From Treponema sp. (GTDB taxonomy: Bacteria; Spirochaetota; Spirochaetia; Treponematales; Breznakiellaceae), in the NCBI GenBank assembly GCA_009777735.1, contig WRLF01000017.1, forward strand, positions 1 through 61,915: DNA of 61,915 nucleotides. Direction: 5' to 3'. Below are positions 8,408 through 17,194 of the stretch, piece after piece. Position numbers and translations under genes: made by a program. Positions within the stretch are counted from its first letter, which is position 1, and the number at the start of each line of letters is the position of its first letter. Below the pieces are notes generated by a model, which saw only the letters and a program-made list of their open reading frames with translations, made no database searches and was not told the DNA's origin.

Positions 8408-8480
8408 CTCCCCCGCGCGGATTTGAACCACGGACCCAGTGGTTAACAGCCACTTGCTCTGCCAGCTGAGCTACAGGGGA
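8408..8480 (-). tRNA. tRNA-Asn (anticodon GTT)
   Basis: 73 nt on the minus strand, beginning TCCCCTGTAGCTCAGCTGGC. The acceptor stem TCCCCTG pairs with CGGGGGA (one G-U), the anticodon loop is CTGTTAA between AGTGG and CCACT, and the T-arm contains GTTCAAATC. The discriminator base is G, and CCA is not encoded, which fits the CCA-adding enzyme near 50 kb. A terminator follows directly. Confidence 0.95.
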
Positions 8481-8551
8481 TAACTACTAAGAATATAACT
8501 TTTTAGGGGAATGTTGTCAATGTCCCGCGCAGGAATTACATTCCTGAACGC

Positions 8552-10696
8552 TTATAACAACGGCTCCATTGCTAGCGCCGGATGATTCTTTTCATTCAGG
8601 AATTGCATCAATGATTCTGTGTCTTCAGCTATGGTTTCATCCGCTATATAACCGGTAAAATTTTCGATCCCGTTAAGCTCACTTACGGTTTTATTGAGCC
8701 TTTCGGCTACCAGGTCTTTCAGGGCTTTGGGCATCCATACTATGCGCTGAGAACCGCCTTCGGCCATTATGAATTTTTTTGATGCGATAAAGTACTTGCC
8801 GTGACCCATAAAACCCGGTGTTTGTATACCGCCGCCGGTCATGGTAGCCATTTCGGAAAAAGTCATACCCAGCGGGGTCATGCCGGTATGTTCCCTGTTG
8901 ACAATTACCACGCCATTGCTTGCCGGTTCTATACCGCAGATGCATTCAAAACAGCCGCAGCTTGTCATTGGATCGGTCAAAATGGAGTACAAGGTAACTT
9001 TATTCAAATTGCCGTGAGATGCCTTATTCACCGCTTCGTTAACATCTTCCCATGCTCCCAGCCGTTCATCCAGAAGTTTGTCTTTTTTTACCAGATGGCA
9101 CGGTCCATTGGGATTCAACTCATTGGTGGCTTTGGCATCAAGCCATGAAACAGCGCCGCACAACCCAAGACGTTCCGGCGTTACTACGCAGACATGCGCA
9201 GGAGAGAATGACTGGCACAGTATGCAGTTGTAAAACACATTAACATTTTCGTCAGTTAACGAAGCAAGGCGGGCATCCCGCTTGTTGTAGATTATATTTG
9301 CTTCAGTCCTCAGTTTTTTTAGGTCATCGGGTTTTGTGTAAATTTTAATCTGGCATTTGTCTATAACACTTTCATACTCGTTCTTCATCTTGGCGTAAAG
9401 AACTTCGCCAAGATGTCTGGCTCTGAAGCCTACCTCAAAAGCGGCCTTGCTTATCCTTACCCTGATAAGATCCCGCTGGCCTGTATGCATAATCCCTTCT
9501 GTACAGTTAATGAAGTAGTGAATACGGCGTTCAAACACCGGCTCAAAATCACTCTGCATATTTTTACCTGCCACTTCCACGATAATGCCCAGAGCAAAGC
9601 GGCTTCCCGGCTCAACAGAATCAAAATCCTGCCCGATAATTTCAATTGCATGATCTTCTATCTCGCTTGCATCTTTCGTACGGACCAGTTCAAAACAGTC
9701 AACCCGGGAGCCGTCAATATCAACCTGCATATCAGCACGGCGAATAATTTCTCCTTCAAAAGCTGATGAGTATGCAACGGGAATGTCAATAGCGGTAATT
9801 TTAAGTTTAATATCCCTGGCTTCCATTGAGGTTTCAATGAAATCCTCTGTGTTTTCCTGAATGATAAGGCTCTTGGGAACTTTCCACATATCTTGTGTGT
9901 CATTGGTAATTACCGGGAAACCCATGGCAATGGCTCCGGCGCCTGCGCTGACAACAATATCTGCGACAGGAGCAAAGGCGTTTACAAAGGCTTTGATTCT
10001 ATAAAAAGTATATTCATCAAGCCTGTCATGATCGCCGGGCTGAACCGCGCCAAAAATCATTGCAGCCCTGTTTACCAAAGAGATGATATGGGTTACCGAC
10101 CAAATATCAGGCCCTACCGGAACAATGCGCACCGGAAAACCCATGCTCAGATTCTTTCGCCTGGCCTGATCGATTATACCACCGATGAGAAAAACGAAAA
10201 TACCACGGGTCTGGTAGCCCTTGATTATTTCTGCAGCTTCATCGTCTGAAGGTGCAGGGCCAATTATCACGGTAAAACCGGGAATGTCCCCGGTTACCAG
10301 CGGAACTCCCAACTCGCGGACTTCAGCATCTGAAATATGACCATGGTATTCGCCTTTATAAGGATGAGCGTTATTAACATATTTTATTGCTTCAATGACC
10401 TCTGCTGCCAGGAAAGCTGCATAACCGGAATGGAACACATCTCTAAGATGGTTCGCGTGAGCTCCTTGAGCCCCGGGCATCCAGGTTTTTATTTTCACCA
10501 TGCTTTCCCTGAGCTCACCCAGTGTGGTGATCTTTTTGGAAAGATACGCCAGATGATTGGCCAAAAAATAGCCGGTATTCGGCAAGGCAAGAGGCGCTTC
10601 ATCTCCATATTCAGCCAAGGCCTTGTCCAGGGCTTTTTCTGCCAATGCGTACATTTCGTCAGCGCCGTCAAAAACGCGGTTAAAAAGTAATTTCAT
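8552..10696 (-). CDS. acsB: acetyl-CoA synthase of the CO dehydrogenase/acetyl-CoA synthase complex
   Basis: 714 residues, close to the 729 of the Moorella enzyme. It joins CO, a methyl group from the corrinoid protein and CoA into acetyl-CoA, the final step of the Wood-Ljungdahl pathway. All A-cluster ligands are present with the right spacing: Cys491, Cys494, Cys503 and Cys513 for the [4Fe-4S] cluster and distal bridge, and the Cys580-Gly581-Cys582 motif for the distal nickel. The N-terminal CODH-binding and CoA-binding regions are full length. It is the last gene of cooS-cooC-acsB, starting directly after the cooC stop. The corrinoid protein subunits (acsC, acsD) and methyltransferase (acsE) that usually sit nearby are absent; the next gene downstream is tRNA-Asn. 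Confidence 0.96.
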   Translation of the reverse strand: MKLLFNRVFDGADEMYALAEKALDKALAEYGDEAPLALPNTGYFLANHLAYLSKKITTLGELRESMVKIKTWMPGAQGAHANHLRDVFHSGYAAFLAAEVIEAIKYVNNAHPYKGEYHGHISDAEVRELGVPLVTGDIPGFTVIIGPAPSDDEAAEIIKGYQTRGIFVFLIGGIIDQARRKNLSMGFPVRIVPVGPDIWSVTHIISLVNRAAMIFGAVQPGDHDRLDEYTFYRIKAFVNAFAPVADIVVSAGAGAIAMGFPVITNDTQDMWKVPKSLIIQENTEDFIETSMEARDIKLKITAIDIPVAYSSAFEGEIIRRADMQVDIDGSRVDCFELVRTKDASEIEDHAIEIIGQDFDSVEPGSRFALGIIVEVAGKNMQSDFEPVFERRIHYFINCTEGIMHTGQRDLIRVRISKAAFEVGFRARHLGEVLYAKMKNEYESVIDKCQIKIYTKPDDLKKLRTEANIIYNKRDARLASLTDENVNVFYNCILCQSFSPAHVCVVTPERLGLCGAVSWLDAKATNELNPNGPCHLVKKDKLLDERLGAWEDVNEAVNKASHGNLNKVTLYSILTDPMTSCGCFECICGIEPASNGVVIVNREHTGMTPLGMTFSEMATMTGGGIQTPGFMGHGKYFIASKKFIMAEGGSQRIVWMPKALKDLVAERLNKTVSELNGIENFTGYIADETIAEDTESLMQFLNEKNHPALAMEPLL

Positions 10697-11473
10697 TTAG
10701 ATCTCCTTACACTCTAATGTTTCCTTAATTTTCCTGACATCATCTATTATTTTTCCGCCATTGTCGTAGGGAGAAACTCCCTTTCGGTCAGCAAGGGCTG
10801 TTTCTTCGCTGTAACGGATACAGCCCAAAAGTTCATTGGCAGGGATACGACTGTGTATAAAGTCCTCGTCTTCCGGGCCGCGCAGTTTGTTGGCTGCCGC
10901 ACCGATTTTTTGTATGCCCAGATCATTGGCCAGGGGTATGAGTTTTTTATATGTTTGAATGCTCCGTTCGCCCGGCTCAATTACTACGATAAACCAGTCC
11001 ATCATGCCTGCGGTTCCCCGGCCCAGATGTTCCAGGCCGGCTTCCATATCCATGATTACCACTTCGTCTCTTGCAATTACCAGGTGGGAGATGAGCTGCT
11101 TGAGCATAACATTTTCCGGGCATACACAGCCGCCGCCGCCTTTTTCCACATTTCCCATAACCAGTAGCTTTACGCCGTTTTTTTCCAGGGAAAAACGATC
11201 CGGAATATCGTCTACCTGTGGGTTTAGTTTAAAGAGCTTGCCGAAATTATTTTCATCTGTACCGGTACGCTCTGCTATAAGTTCTTTCATTTGTGAAATG
11301 GGCGTAATCTTTGCCATTTCTTCAAGGCTAAACCCCAAAGCCGATCCCAGGTTGGCGTCAGGATCAGCATCTACAGCGAGGACTTTTTTCCCCTCTGCCG
11401 CATAGAGCCGGCACAGAAGCGCAGCCAAAGTAGTCTTGCCCGCTCCGCCTTTTCCGGTAAGCGCTAATTTCAT
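10697..11473 (-). CDS. cooC: CODH/ACS nickel-insertion ATPase (CooC/AcsF type)
   Basis: 258 residues of the MinD/CooC P-loop family. A deviant Walker A motif (KGGAGKTT, residues 8-15), an aspartate-rich motif (VDADPDANLG) and the metal-binding Cys116-x-Cys118 pair (GCVCPE), which bridges the dimer in CooC proteins, are all visible. It uses ATP to load nickel into CODH (C-cluster) or ACS (A-cluster). It starts inside the last codons of cooS (4-bp ATGA overlap) and ends where acsB begins, so the three genes are translationally linked. Which of the two enzymes it serves cannot be decided from sequence. Confidence 0.9.
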   Translation of the reverse strand: MKLALTGKGGAGKTTLAALLCRLYAAEGKKVLAVDADPDANLGSALGFSLEEMAKITPISQMKELIAERTGTDENNFGKLFKLNPQVDDIPDRFSLEKNGVKLLVMGNVEKGGGGCVCPENVMLKQLISHLVIARDEVVIMDMEAGLEHLGRGTAGMMDWFIVVIEPGERSIQTYKKLIPLANDLGIQKIGAAANKLRGPEDEDFIHSRIPANELLGCIRYSEETALADRKGVSPYDNGGKIIDDVRKIKETLECKEI

Positions 11474-13365
11474 ATACCCAGGGCCGTCCGTTTGGCTTCA
11501 ATGCCGTCAATCATGTTTTTTACCAGGGTATGGGGGTCAGACGAAATGGTAAGAGCAGCGCCAATAATGTCCCTTTGTTTGTTGGTAATCCAGTCCATCA
11601 TTACATCGCTGCCATGCACCTGTGGCTCAACGCCAAGGTACACATCAATGCCGGTAGCCATACAGTAGTTGGCAATGGAAACAGCTTTTTCGCTCATCCA
11701 TTCCGGGGCACAGCCAACAATGGGTAATTGGGTGGTGTTAACCCCCCATTGCTCGGCTATGGAACAGACGAGGCGCAGAATACGGCTGTTGTCGATACAG
11801 GCGCCCATGTGCAATATAGGCGGAATATTAAGCAGATCGCAGACCCGGCGCATTCCGGCGCCGCAGAGCTGTCTGGCTTCCCGCTGGAGCAATCCTGTCT
11901 TGATCCCTACCTGGGCCGCACAGCCCGTGGCAACGATGAGAATATCGTTTTTTAACAGTTCCCTCATAATTTCAAAATGGGAATAATCGGGGCGTACCCG
12001 CGGATTGTTGCAGCCGACTATACCGACTGCCCCCCGGATAACCCCGGCTTTTATGGCATCTATCGCAGGCCCATAGCTCCCTTTTGTATCAACATGGCTG
12101 TTGGTTATAGTGTCCAGGTGTCCGATGATTTGTTCGAGGGGATAACCGATTGTCGCTTCCTGCTTGGTTGCAGGGATATTGACCATGTCCTGCTTCCGGT
12201 TGGGGAAGTTGTCAATGGCCATTTTCATCACTTCTTTTGCATTTTCAAAGGCAGTTGCAATTTCAAAGTTGACATGAATTGCGCCGGTAATACGTGCAAT
12301 GGGGGAGGTGGTTACGAACTTAGTGTGAAAACATTCGCACAACTGGGTAAGGGAGGGGAAAATACACTGAACATCCACGCACATCATTTCCACAGCACCG
12401 GTAAGAACCGCATCTTCCTGCTGGAGGAAGCTTCCGGCTATCCTGACACCGTGACGCATGGTTACTTCGTTGGCAGTACAGCAGATTCCGGTGATATTAA
12501 TGCCTTTTGCCCCCTTGCTTCTGGCATAATCAAGCATATCTTTATCATGGGAAGCCATAACCATCATTTCGGAAAAAGCCGGGTCATGGCCGTGTACCAC
12601 AATGTTGACCATGTCTTTTTCCAGACAACCCAGGTTACCTTCGGTTTGTCTGACTGTCGGAGTGCCGAAAAGTATATCGGTAAATTCCGTACCCATCATC
12701 GACCCGCCCCAGCCGTTGGACAAAGCAGTTCGAAAACCCTGGCGTAACAGAGCTTCTACATCCGAGCTGTTCCCCATGTGGGTCATATGCAGGGCGGTGA
12801 CCACTTCCCGGTCTATGGCTCTGGGGAGCATGTCTTGCTCCGCCCACACTTTCTGCCGTTCCGCCGGGGCACGGCTGACAAAAATTTGATGACCATCGGT
12901 TTTCCCAAACTGCTGCAGCCCGATTTCCGCTACTTCGCGGCCAATTTCGTAGATGTCCCGGTTTTCCGTAGCAACACCCCATTCTTTTGCCAGATTAATT
13001 AATTTCTGCTCATCACGGATTTTCCAGGGGCTGTCCGGGGAAGCCTGGCGCAGAATAAAAAGAATTTCCCTGGTATGATCTGAATGAGAGGATGTTCCGG
13101 CAGCAATAGCCCGCAAATAGCTTCTAGCAGCCATGGCATGAGCATCAGCGCCGCACACGCCGCGGGGGGCTTTGGGAGTGATGCGGCAGGGCCCCATGTG
13201 GCAAATTCTACAGCACACGCCGCCATCGCCAAATTTACAGCGGGCCCCCTGAGCATTGGCTCGGTCTTCCCATGTTTCGGTGTTGACTGCTCTGGCAATC
13301 TCTTTTAATTTTACGGCATCTGCTTCGATTTCTTCAACAGTGGTAATGGCATCAAAATGTTTCAT
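11470..13365 (-). CDS. cooS: anaerobic nickel CO dehydrogenase catalytic subunit
   Basis: 631 residues, the usual length of CooS/AcsA. It interconverts CO2 and CO and feeds CO to acetyl-CoA synthase. The cysteines for clusters D and B line up with those of known enzymes: Cys43 and Cys51, then Cys52, Cys55, Cys60 and Cys71. C-cluster motifs follow (GHDPAF, GICCTANE, TGCAAQVG, MGACIDNSR). The start is an ATG behind a GGAG site. It is the first gene of a minus-strand operon with cooC and acsB. Its upstream region faces the pyrG promoter across 110 bp. No corrinoid subunits or ferredoxin genes are adjacent. Confidence 0.96.
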   Translation of the reverse strand: MKHFDAITTVEEIEADAVKLKEIARAVNTETWEDRANAQGARCKFGDGGVCCRICHMGPCRITPKAPRGVCGADAHAMAARSYLRAIAAGTSSHSDHTREILFILRQASPDSPWKIRDEQKLINLAKEWGVATENRDIYEIGREVAEIGLQQFGKTDGHQIFVSRAPAERQKVWAEQDMLPRAIDREVVTALHMTHMGNSSDVEALLRQGFRTALSNGWGGSMMGTEFTDILFGTPTVRQTEGNLGCLEKDMVNIVVHGHDPAFSEMMVMASHDKDMLDYARSKGAKGINITGICCTANEVTMRHGVRIAGSFLQQEDAVLTGAVEMMCVDVQCIFPSLTQLCECFHTKFVTTSPIARITGAIHVNFEIATAFENAKEVMKMAIDNFPNRKQDMVNIPATKQEATIGYPLEQIIGHLDTITNSHVDTKGSYGPAIDAIKAGVIRGAVGIVGCNNPRVRPDYSHFEIMRELLKNDILIVATGCAAQVGIKTGLLQREARQLCGAGMRRVCDLLNIPPILHMGACIDNSRILRLVCSIAEQWGVNTTQLPIVGCAPEWMSEKAVSIANYCMATGIDVYLGVEPQVHGSDVMMDWITNKQRDIIGAALTISSDPHTLVKNMIDGIEAKRTALGI

Positions 13366-13438
13366 TATTTCTCCTGATTGTACGCGTTAGTTTGCTGTAG
13401 AAAATTTCTTCCTGTGAATAATACCATAAAAACCGCTA

Positions 13439-13467
13439 TTGCAAATCCCCCCGTAAACCGGCATAAT
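13439..13467 (+). promoter_or_regulatory. pyrG promoter, possibly giving a leaderless mRNA
   Basis: TTGCAA, a 17-bp spacer and CATAAT. Only 8 bp separate the -10 box from the pyrG ATG, and no Shine-Dalgarno sequence is present, so transcription would begin at or next to the start codon. TTGCAA is itself palindromic and could also serve as a -35 box for cooS, though the spacing to a -10 on that side is poor. Confidence 0.5.
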
Positions 13468-13475
13468 GCATATAC

Positions 13476-15068
13476 ATGAATAAGCTCATTTTTGTCTCCG
13501 GCGGTGTATGTTCAAGTTTGGGGAAAGGTGTTGCCGCATCATCTCTGGGAGCTTTACTGGAAGGCAGGGGGCTGAATGTCCGTATGGTAAAGTGCGACCC
13601 TTACATCAATGTGGACGCTGGTTCAATGAGTCCTTTTGAACATGGCGAAGTGTACGTAACCGATGACGGCGCTGAAACAGACCTGGATCTGGGCAACTAT
13701 GCGCGGTTCACCAGAGGCCAGCTTACCAGGGCAAATTCCATGACAACCGGCCAGGTGTACAAGTCGGTCATTGAAAAAGAACGTGCAGGTCATTATCAGG
13801 GACGCTGTGTACAGGTCATTCCTCATATAACAAACGAGATAAAAAGCCGGATACTGGCAATTTCCAACGAAAACGATGTTGATGTGGTAATTGTTGAAAT
13901 TGGCGGCACAGTGGGAGATATTGAATCAATACCTTTTCTGGAGGCCGCACGTCAGCTTATCCATGAATGCGGAAAAAAAAACGCTGTTTCGGTTCATCTT
14001 ACTTTAATAACCGAGGTTGGCAGCGGCGAATTAAAAACCAAGCCCACGCAACACTCGGTCAAAGCCATGCAGGAGATGGGAATTCAACCCGATATTTTAA
14101 TTTGCCGGGCACCTGAAATGCTGGACGAAGATACGCGTCAGAAAATAGCACGGTTTACCAATATTGATCTTGATGCGGTATTTACTTCACGTACTATTGA
14201 TACTACAATTTATTTTATACCTCTTATGTTCTTTGAACAAAAGCTGGATCAAGTGGTGCTTAAAAAGATGGGGGTCGAAAGCCGGCATGCGGATTTGAAA
14301 CCGTGGTACTCAATGATGGAACGGTACAATGCCCGCAGCGGCAAGGTTCGTATCGGCATCGTGGGTAAAAATATGGAGCTGCACGATGCGCATAAATCTG
14401 TGTATGAGGCGCTTTTTCATGCCGGTGTTGAATGTGGAGTTGAAGTTGAACTTGTTAAAATTGATCCTTCGGTTCTTGAGAAAGCCGAAAATACCGATTC
14501 GATTTTTGGCTCTGTAGACGGTGTATTATTACCGGGCGGTTATGGTCCGATGGGGATAAACGGCATGATACGGGCAGCCTCGTGGGCGCGGATCAACAAA
14601 GTTCCCTGTTTCGGCATTTGTTTGGGGATGCATGTTATGGTGATTGAATGGTGCCGCAATGTGCTGGGCTGGGCAGATGCGGATTCCGCCGAATTCAACC
14701 AGAGTACCAGACACCCGGTAATCAGCCTGTCTGATGAAAGCGCCATGCGGCTGGGGTTGGGAGAATCGGCAGCAGAACCGGGAACCCATGTTTTTGCCGC
14801 CTATGGTGCGCGTTTTTGGGAACGTCACCGGTATCGGTATGAGTTTGCCGGTAAGTATCGTACCGACATTACCGGTTCCGGCCTGAACATTACCGCGCTT
14901 ACACCGGATGGCAGTCTGGTTGAATGTGTGGAGTGGCCGCGTACAGGATTGCATGAACATCCCTGGGGCGTAGGAGTGCAATTCCATCCGGAGTATAAAT
15001 CAAAGCCCACAGCTACAGCCCCTCTGTTCAGGGATTTTATCGCAAAAGCAAAGCAAGGTAAAAGGTAA
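13476..15068 (+). CDS. pyrG: CTP synthase
   Basis: 530 residues. It converts UTP to CTP with ATP and glutamine. The N-terminal synthase domain begins with the family signature (GGVCSSLGKGVAA); the C-terminal class I amidotransferase domain holds the nucleophile in GICLGMH (Cys about 382) and the His-Glu pair in FHPEY (about 503-505). The last codons (Gly-Lys-Arg-stop) are made from an AAGGTAA heptamer repeat, so the native C-terminus may have been changed by insertion. It is followed closely by lptC, lptA and lptB and probably heads that unit. Confidence 0.96.
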   Translation: MNKLIFVSGGVCSSLGKGVAASSLGALLEGRGLNVRMVKCDPYINVDAGSMSPFEHGEVYVTDDGAETDLDLGNYARFTRGQLTRANSMTTGQVYKSVIEKERAGHYQGRCVQVIPHITNEIKSRILAISNENDVDVVIVEIGGTVGDIESIPFLEAARQLIHECGKKNAVSVHLTLITEVGSGELKTKPTQHSVKAMQEMGIQPDILICRAPEMLDEDTRQKIARFTNIDLDAVFTSRTIDTTIYFIPLMFFEQKLDQVVLKKMGVESRHADLKPWYSMMERYNARSGKVRIGIVGKNMELHDAHKSVYEALFHAGVECGVEVELVKIDPSVLEKAENTDSIFGSVDGVLLPGGYGPMGINGMIRAASWARINKVPCFGICLGMHVMVIEWCRNVLGWADADSAEFNQSTRHPVISLSDESAMRLGLGESAAEPGTHVFAAYGARFWERHRYRYEFAGKYRTDITGSGLNITALTPDGSLVECVEWPRTGLHEHPWGVGVQFHPEYKSKPTATAPLFRDFIAKAKQGKR

Positions 15069-15170
15069 AAGGTAAGAGTGAGGAAAGTTAAAATGAAAAA
15101 CAACAACTCTTGTAAATTTATTTTCTCTCTTATATATCTTTTACTTTTTACGTTTTACCTATTACCTTTT
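15055..15170. repeat. heptamer-armed palindromic element spanning the pyrG end and lptC start
   Basis: The left arm (15055-15076) is three AAGGTAA heptamers. The right arm (15138-15170) is the approximate reverse complement (TTTTACC and TTACCTTTT units). Between them lie the lptC ribosome-binding site and first codons. The left arm supplies the pyrG stop codon and the right arm encodes most of the lptC signal peptide. The architecture matches the element inside recG, with different heptamers. Confidence 0.6.
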
Positions 15171-15767
15171 CTCTCCTGTTCCTTTGACTACGGCAACCAG
15201 GGCGCAGCTGACGAAGATATGCCTGACATTATTATGGATGATGTTGAATATGTACGGATGCGAGCCGCAGATCCCCAGGCGCGTTTGCTGGCGGAACGGG
15301 TGGAACGGTATGAAGACCGCCGGCTTATGAAAATGAAAAATGTAACATTTGAGCAGTTTGGCACCGGAGAAGAAGTAAATGCTTTTGGCATGGCTGGAAG
15401 CGCTTCTTTTGAAATTGATACCGGAGACATACGCATGAGCGATGGGGTACGGATCGAAATTGACACCGAGGATATTATCCTTGAAACGAACTGGCTTGAT
15501 TGGAAAGATGAGGCACGTATCCTTTCAAGCGGCGAAGAAGAAGAAGTACGGATTTTCCAGGAAAACGGAACGGTTTTTTCCGGCATTGGCTTCCACGCAG
15601 ATGCCTGGAACCGTTCATGGGAATTTTCCGGAACGGTGTCCGGTACCTATATTCATTCCGGTAACGAAGAGGATGAAGATGCAGCAGAAGAAATAATATT
15701 AGATGAAGTAATAGCAGTAGAAGAATTAACAGAAGTAGATGATGATGAGGAGGATAACGCAGAATGA
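15093..15767 (+). CDS. lptC: LptC-like lipoprotein of the lipid-export system
   Basis: 224 residues from the ATG at 15093, chosen over an upstream GTG because it has a GAGG site at good spacing. It has a hydrophobic lipoprotein signal ending LPFLSC (Cys29). The mature part is beta-rich with LptC/OstA-type strands (GSASFEIDTGDIRM, DGVRIEIDTEDIILE) and a strongly acidic C-terminus. The stop overlaps the lptA start by 4 bp. LptC normally docks on the LptBFG transporter and passes lipid to LptA. Many treponemes lack classical LPS, so the lipid carried here is uncertain. Much of the signal peptide is encoded by the right arm of a repeat element. Confidence 0.7.
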   Translation: MKNNNSCKFIFSLIYLLLFTFYLLPFLSCSFDYGNQGAADEDMPDIIMDDVEYVRMRAADPQARLLAERVERYEDRRLMKMKNVTFEQFGTGEEVNAFGMAGSASFEIDTGDIRMSDGVRIEIDTEDIILETNWLDWKDEARILSSGEEEEVRIFQENGTVFSGIGFHADAWNRSWEFSGTVSGTYIHSGNEEDEDAAEEIILDEVIAVEELTEVDDDEEDNAE

Positions 15768-16402
15768 AGCAGCATCCAATATCCGGGGCTGTATGTACCC
15801 TCATAACAGTTCTATTTAGTTTGTTTTTTACCGCCAATGACGCCAATGCTGATACTTTCACTTTCAGAGCGGACAGAATGTCCGGAGTCAGGGCAACGGG
15901 CAGGACGGTTACCGTCCTGACAGGCAATGCAGAAGTCCGCTCCAATAATATTGTACTACGTGCCGATCGTATCGAAATACATGGCGATGACAATGAATTT
16001 GTCGATTGCTTTGGTAATGTGTGGGGGATAGAGGAAGAAAAAAACATTATTTTTCAAACTGACAGACTCCGCTATGACCGGAACCGGAAAATAGCCCGGT
16101 TAGAAGGAAATGCGACACTTGAGGACAGGGAAAATGAGTTAGTGGTAAAAAGTAATGTTATTGAATATGATGATGAAGCGGAAATTACGGTAATGCAGGT
16201 TTTCGTGCGCTTGTTCAAGGATGACATGGTATGCCGCTCCAATTATGCCGTTTACCGCCGTCAGGAGCAGCTCCTTGATCTGTCCGGTTTCCCCGTGGTT
16301 TTTAAGGGAGACGATGAATTTCGTGCCGACCGTATTCGTGTCGATCTTGAAACTGACGATGTGGTCATGGAAGGCGCTGTTGAGGGAACGATAAGAAACT
16401 AA
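15764..16402 (+). CDS. lptA: LptA/OstA-like periplasmic lipid-bridge protein
   Basis: 212 residues with a signal peptide (cut near ANA, residue about 29) followed by an OstA-type beta-jellyroll: repeated strands such as FTFRADRMSGV, IVLRADRIEIHG, IIFQTDRLRYDR and FRADRIRVDLETD. The repeated R-A-D-R-(I/M) pattern is typical. It sits between lptC (4-bp overlap) and lptB (3-bp gap), the expected order. It would form the periplasmic bridge carrying lipid A or another amphiphile to the outer membrane. Confidence 0.8.
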   Translation: MKQHPISGAVCTLITVLFSLFFTANDANADTFTFRADRMSGVRATGRTVTVLTGNAEVRSNNIVLRADRIEIHGDDNEFVDCFGNVWGIEEEKNIIFQTDRLRYDRNRKIARLEGNATLEDRENELVVKSNVIEYDDEAEITVMQVFVRLFKDDMVCRSNYAVYRRQEQLLDLSGFPVVFKGDDEFRADRIRVDLETDDVVMEGAVEGTIRN

Positions 16403-16405
16403 ACC

Positions 16406-17179
16406 ATGGATGAATTTACCGAAATTGTTGATGAGGAAGAATCGCCTCCCCGGCGGCATACTCTGGGCGTTACTGATATATGCAAGCGTTTCGGCAGGAA
16501 AGAGGTAGTTCGCGGGGTAAACTTTGAAATGTGCAATGGCGAGGTAGCAGGCCTTCTGGGGCCAAACGGTGCGGGAAAGACGACCATTTTCTATATGATT
16601 GTCGGGTTTTACCGGCCAAATGCAGGTTATGTAAGCATGGATGGGATCAACATTACCTCTAAACCAATGTTCCGCAGGGCACGGCAGGGTATTGCCTATC
16701 TGCCGCAGGAGGCCTCAATTTTTCGTAAGCTGACGGTGGAGCAGAACATTTATGCTATCCTTGAAAGCCGCCGTGATATCACCAAAGCTGAAAAAAAACA
16801 GCGGCTGGAAGATCTGCTGAACGAATTCGGTATAGACAGGATACGAAAACAATATGGATATACCCTTTCGGGCGGAGAGCGGCGGCGTACCGAAATTGCC
16901 CGTGCTCTTGCTACTGAGCCTAAATTCCTGCTTCTGGACGAGCCATTTGCCGGTATCGACCCCATTGCGGTTTATGAAATAAAACAGATCATACGCCGGC
17001 TTGCCGAAAAAGGCATTGGTGTGTTAATTACCGACCACAATGTCCGTGATACGCTGGAAATCACCACCGAGGCATTTATCATTGCCGATGGATCTATTGT
17101 TGCCCGGGGCGGCCGGGAAACGATTCTCGCCAACGAAATGGTGCGTGAAGTATATCTGGGGTCCGAGTTCAGAATGTAG
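16406..17179 (+). CDS. lptB: lipid-export ABC transporter ATPase LptB
   Basis: 257 residues. Walker A (GPNGAGKTT), the LptB-type Q-loop region ([19 protein letters not shown]), signature LSGGERRR, Walker B ([14 protein letters not shown]) and switch His ([10 protein letters not shown]) are all intact and closely match LptB rather than other ABC ATPases. An N-terminal extension of about 15 acidic residues is unusual. The lptF and lptG permease genes are not in the window. It is the last gene of the pyrG-lptC-lptA-lptB run and converges with the DRTGG-like gene. Confidence 0.92.
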   Translation: MDEFTEIVDEEESPPRRHTLGVTDICKRFGRKEVVRGVNFEMCNGEVAGLLGPNGAGKTTIFYMIVGFYRPNAGYVSMDGINITSKPMFRRARQGIAYLPQEASIFRKLTVEQNIYAILESRRDITKAEKKQRLEDLLNEFGIDRIRKQYGYTLSGGERRRTEIARALATEPKFLLLDEPFAGIDPIAVYEIKQIIRRLAEKGIGVLITDHNVRDTLEITTEAFIIADGSIVARGGRETILANEMVREVYLGSEFRM

Positions 17180-17194
17180 GATCGCTTTGCAGTG

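Larger units (their letters stand above)
8158..8425. repeat. diverged duplicated unit containing a terminator and tRNA 3' end
   Basis: Two units share both ends. Unit 8158-8229 and unit 8348-8425 each begin TTTCAAATCCGCTTTA, continue into an A-run and a hairpin, and end CTCCCCCGCGCGGATTTG. In the second unit that end is the 3' part of a real tRNA-Asn gene; in the first it stops there, so only 18 bp of tRNA sequence remain. The hairpins differ in sequence. It looks like the remains of a tandem duplication of a tRNA plus its terminator. Confidence 0.65.
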
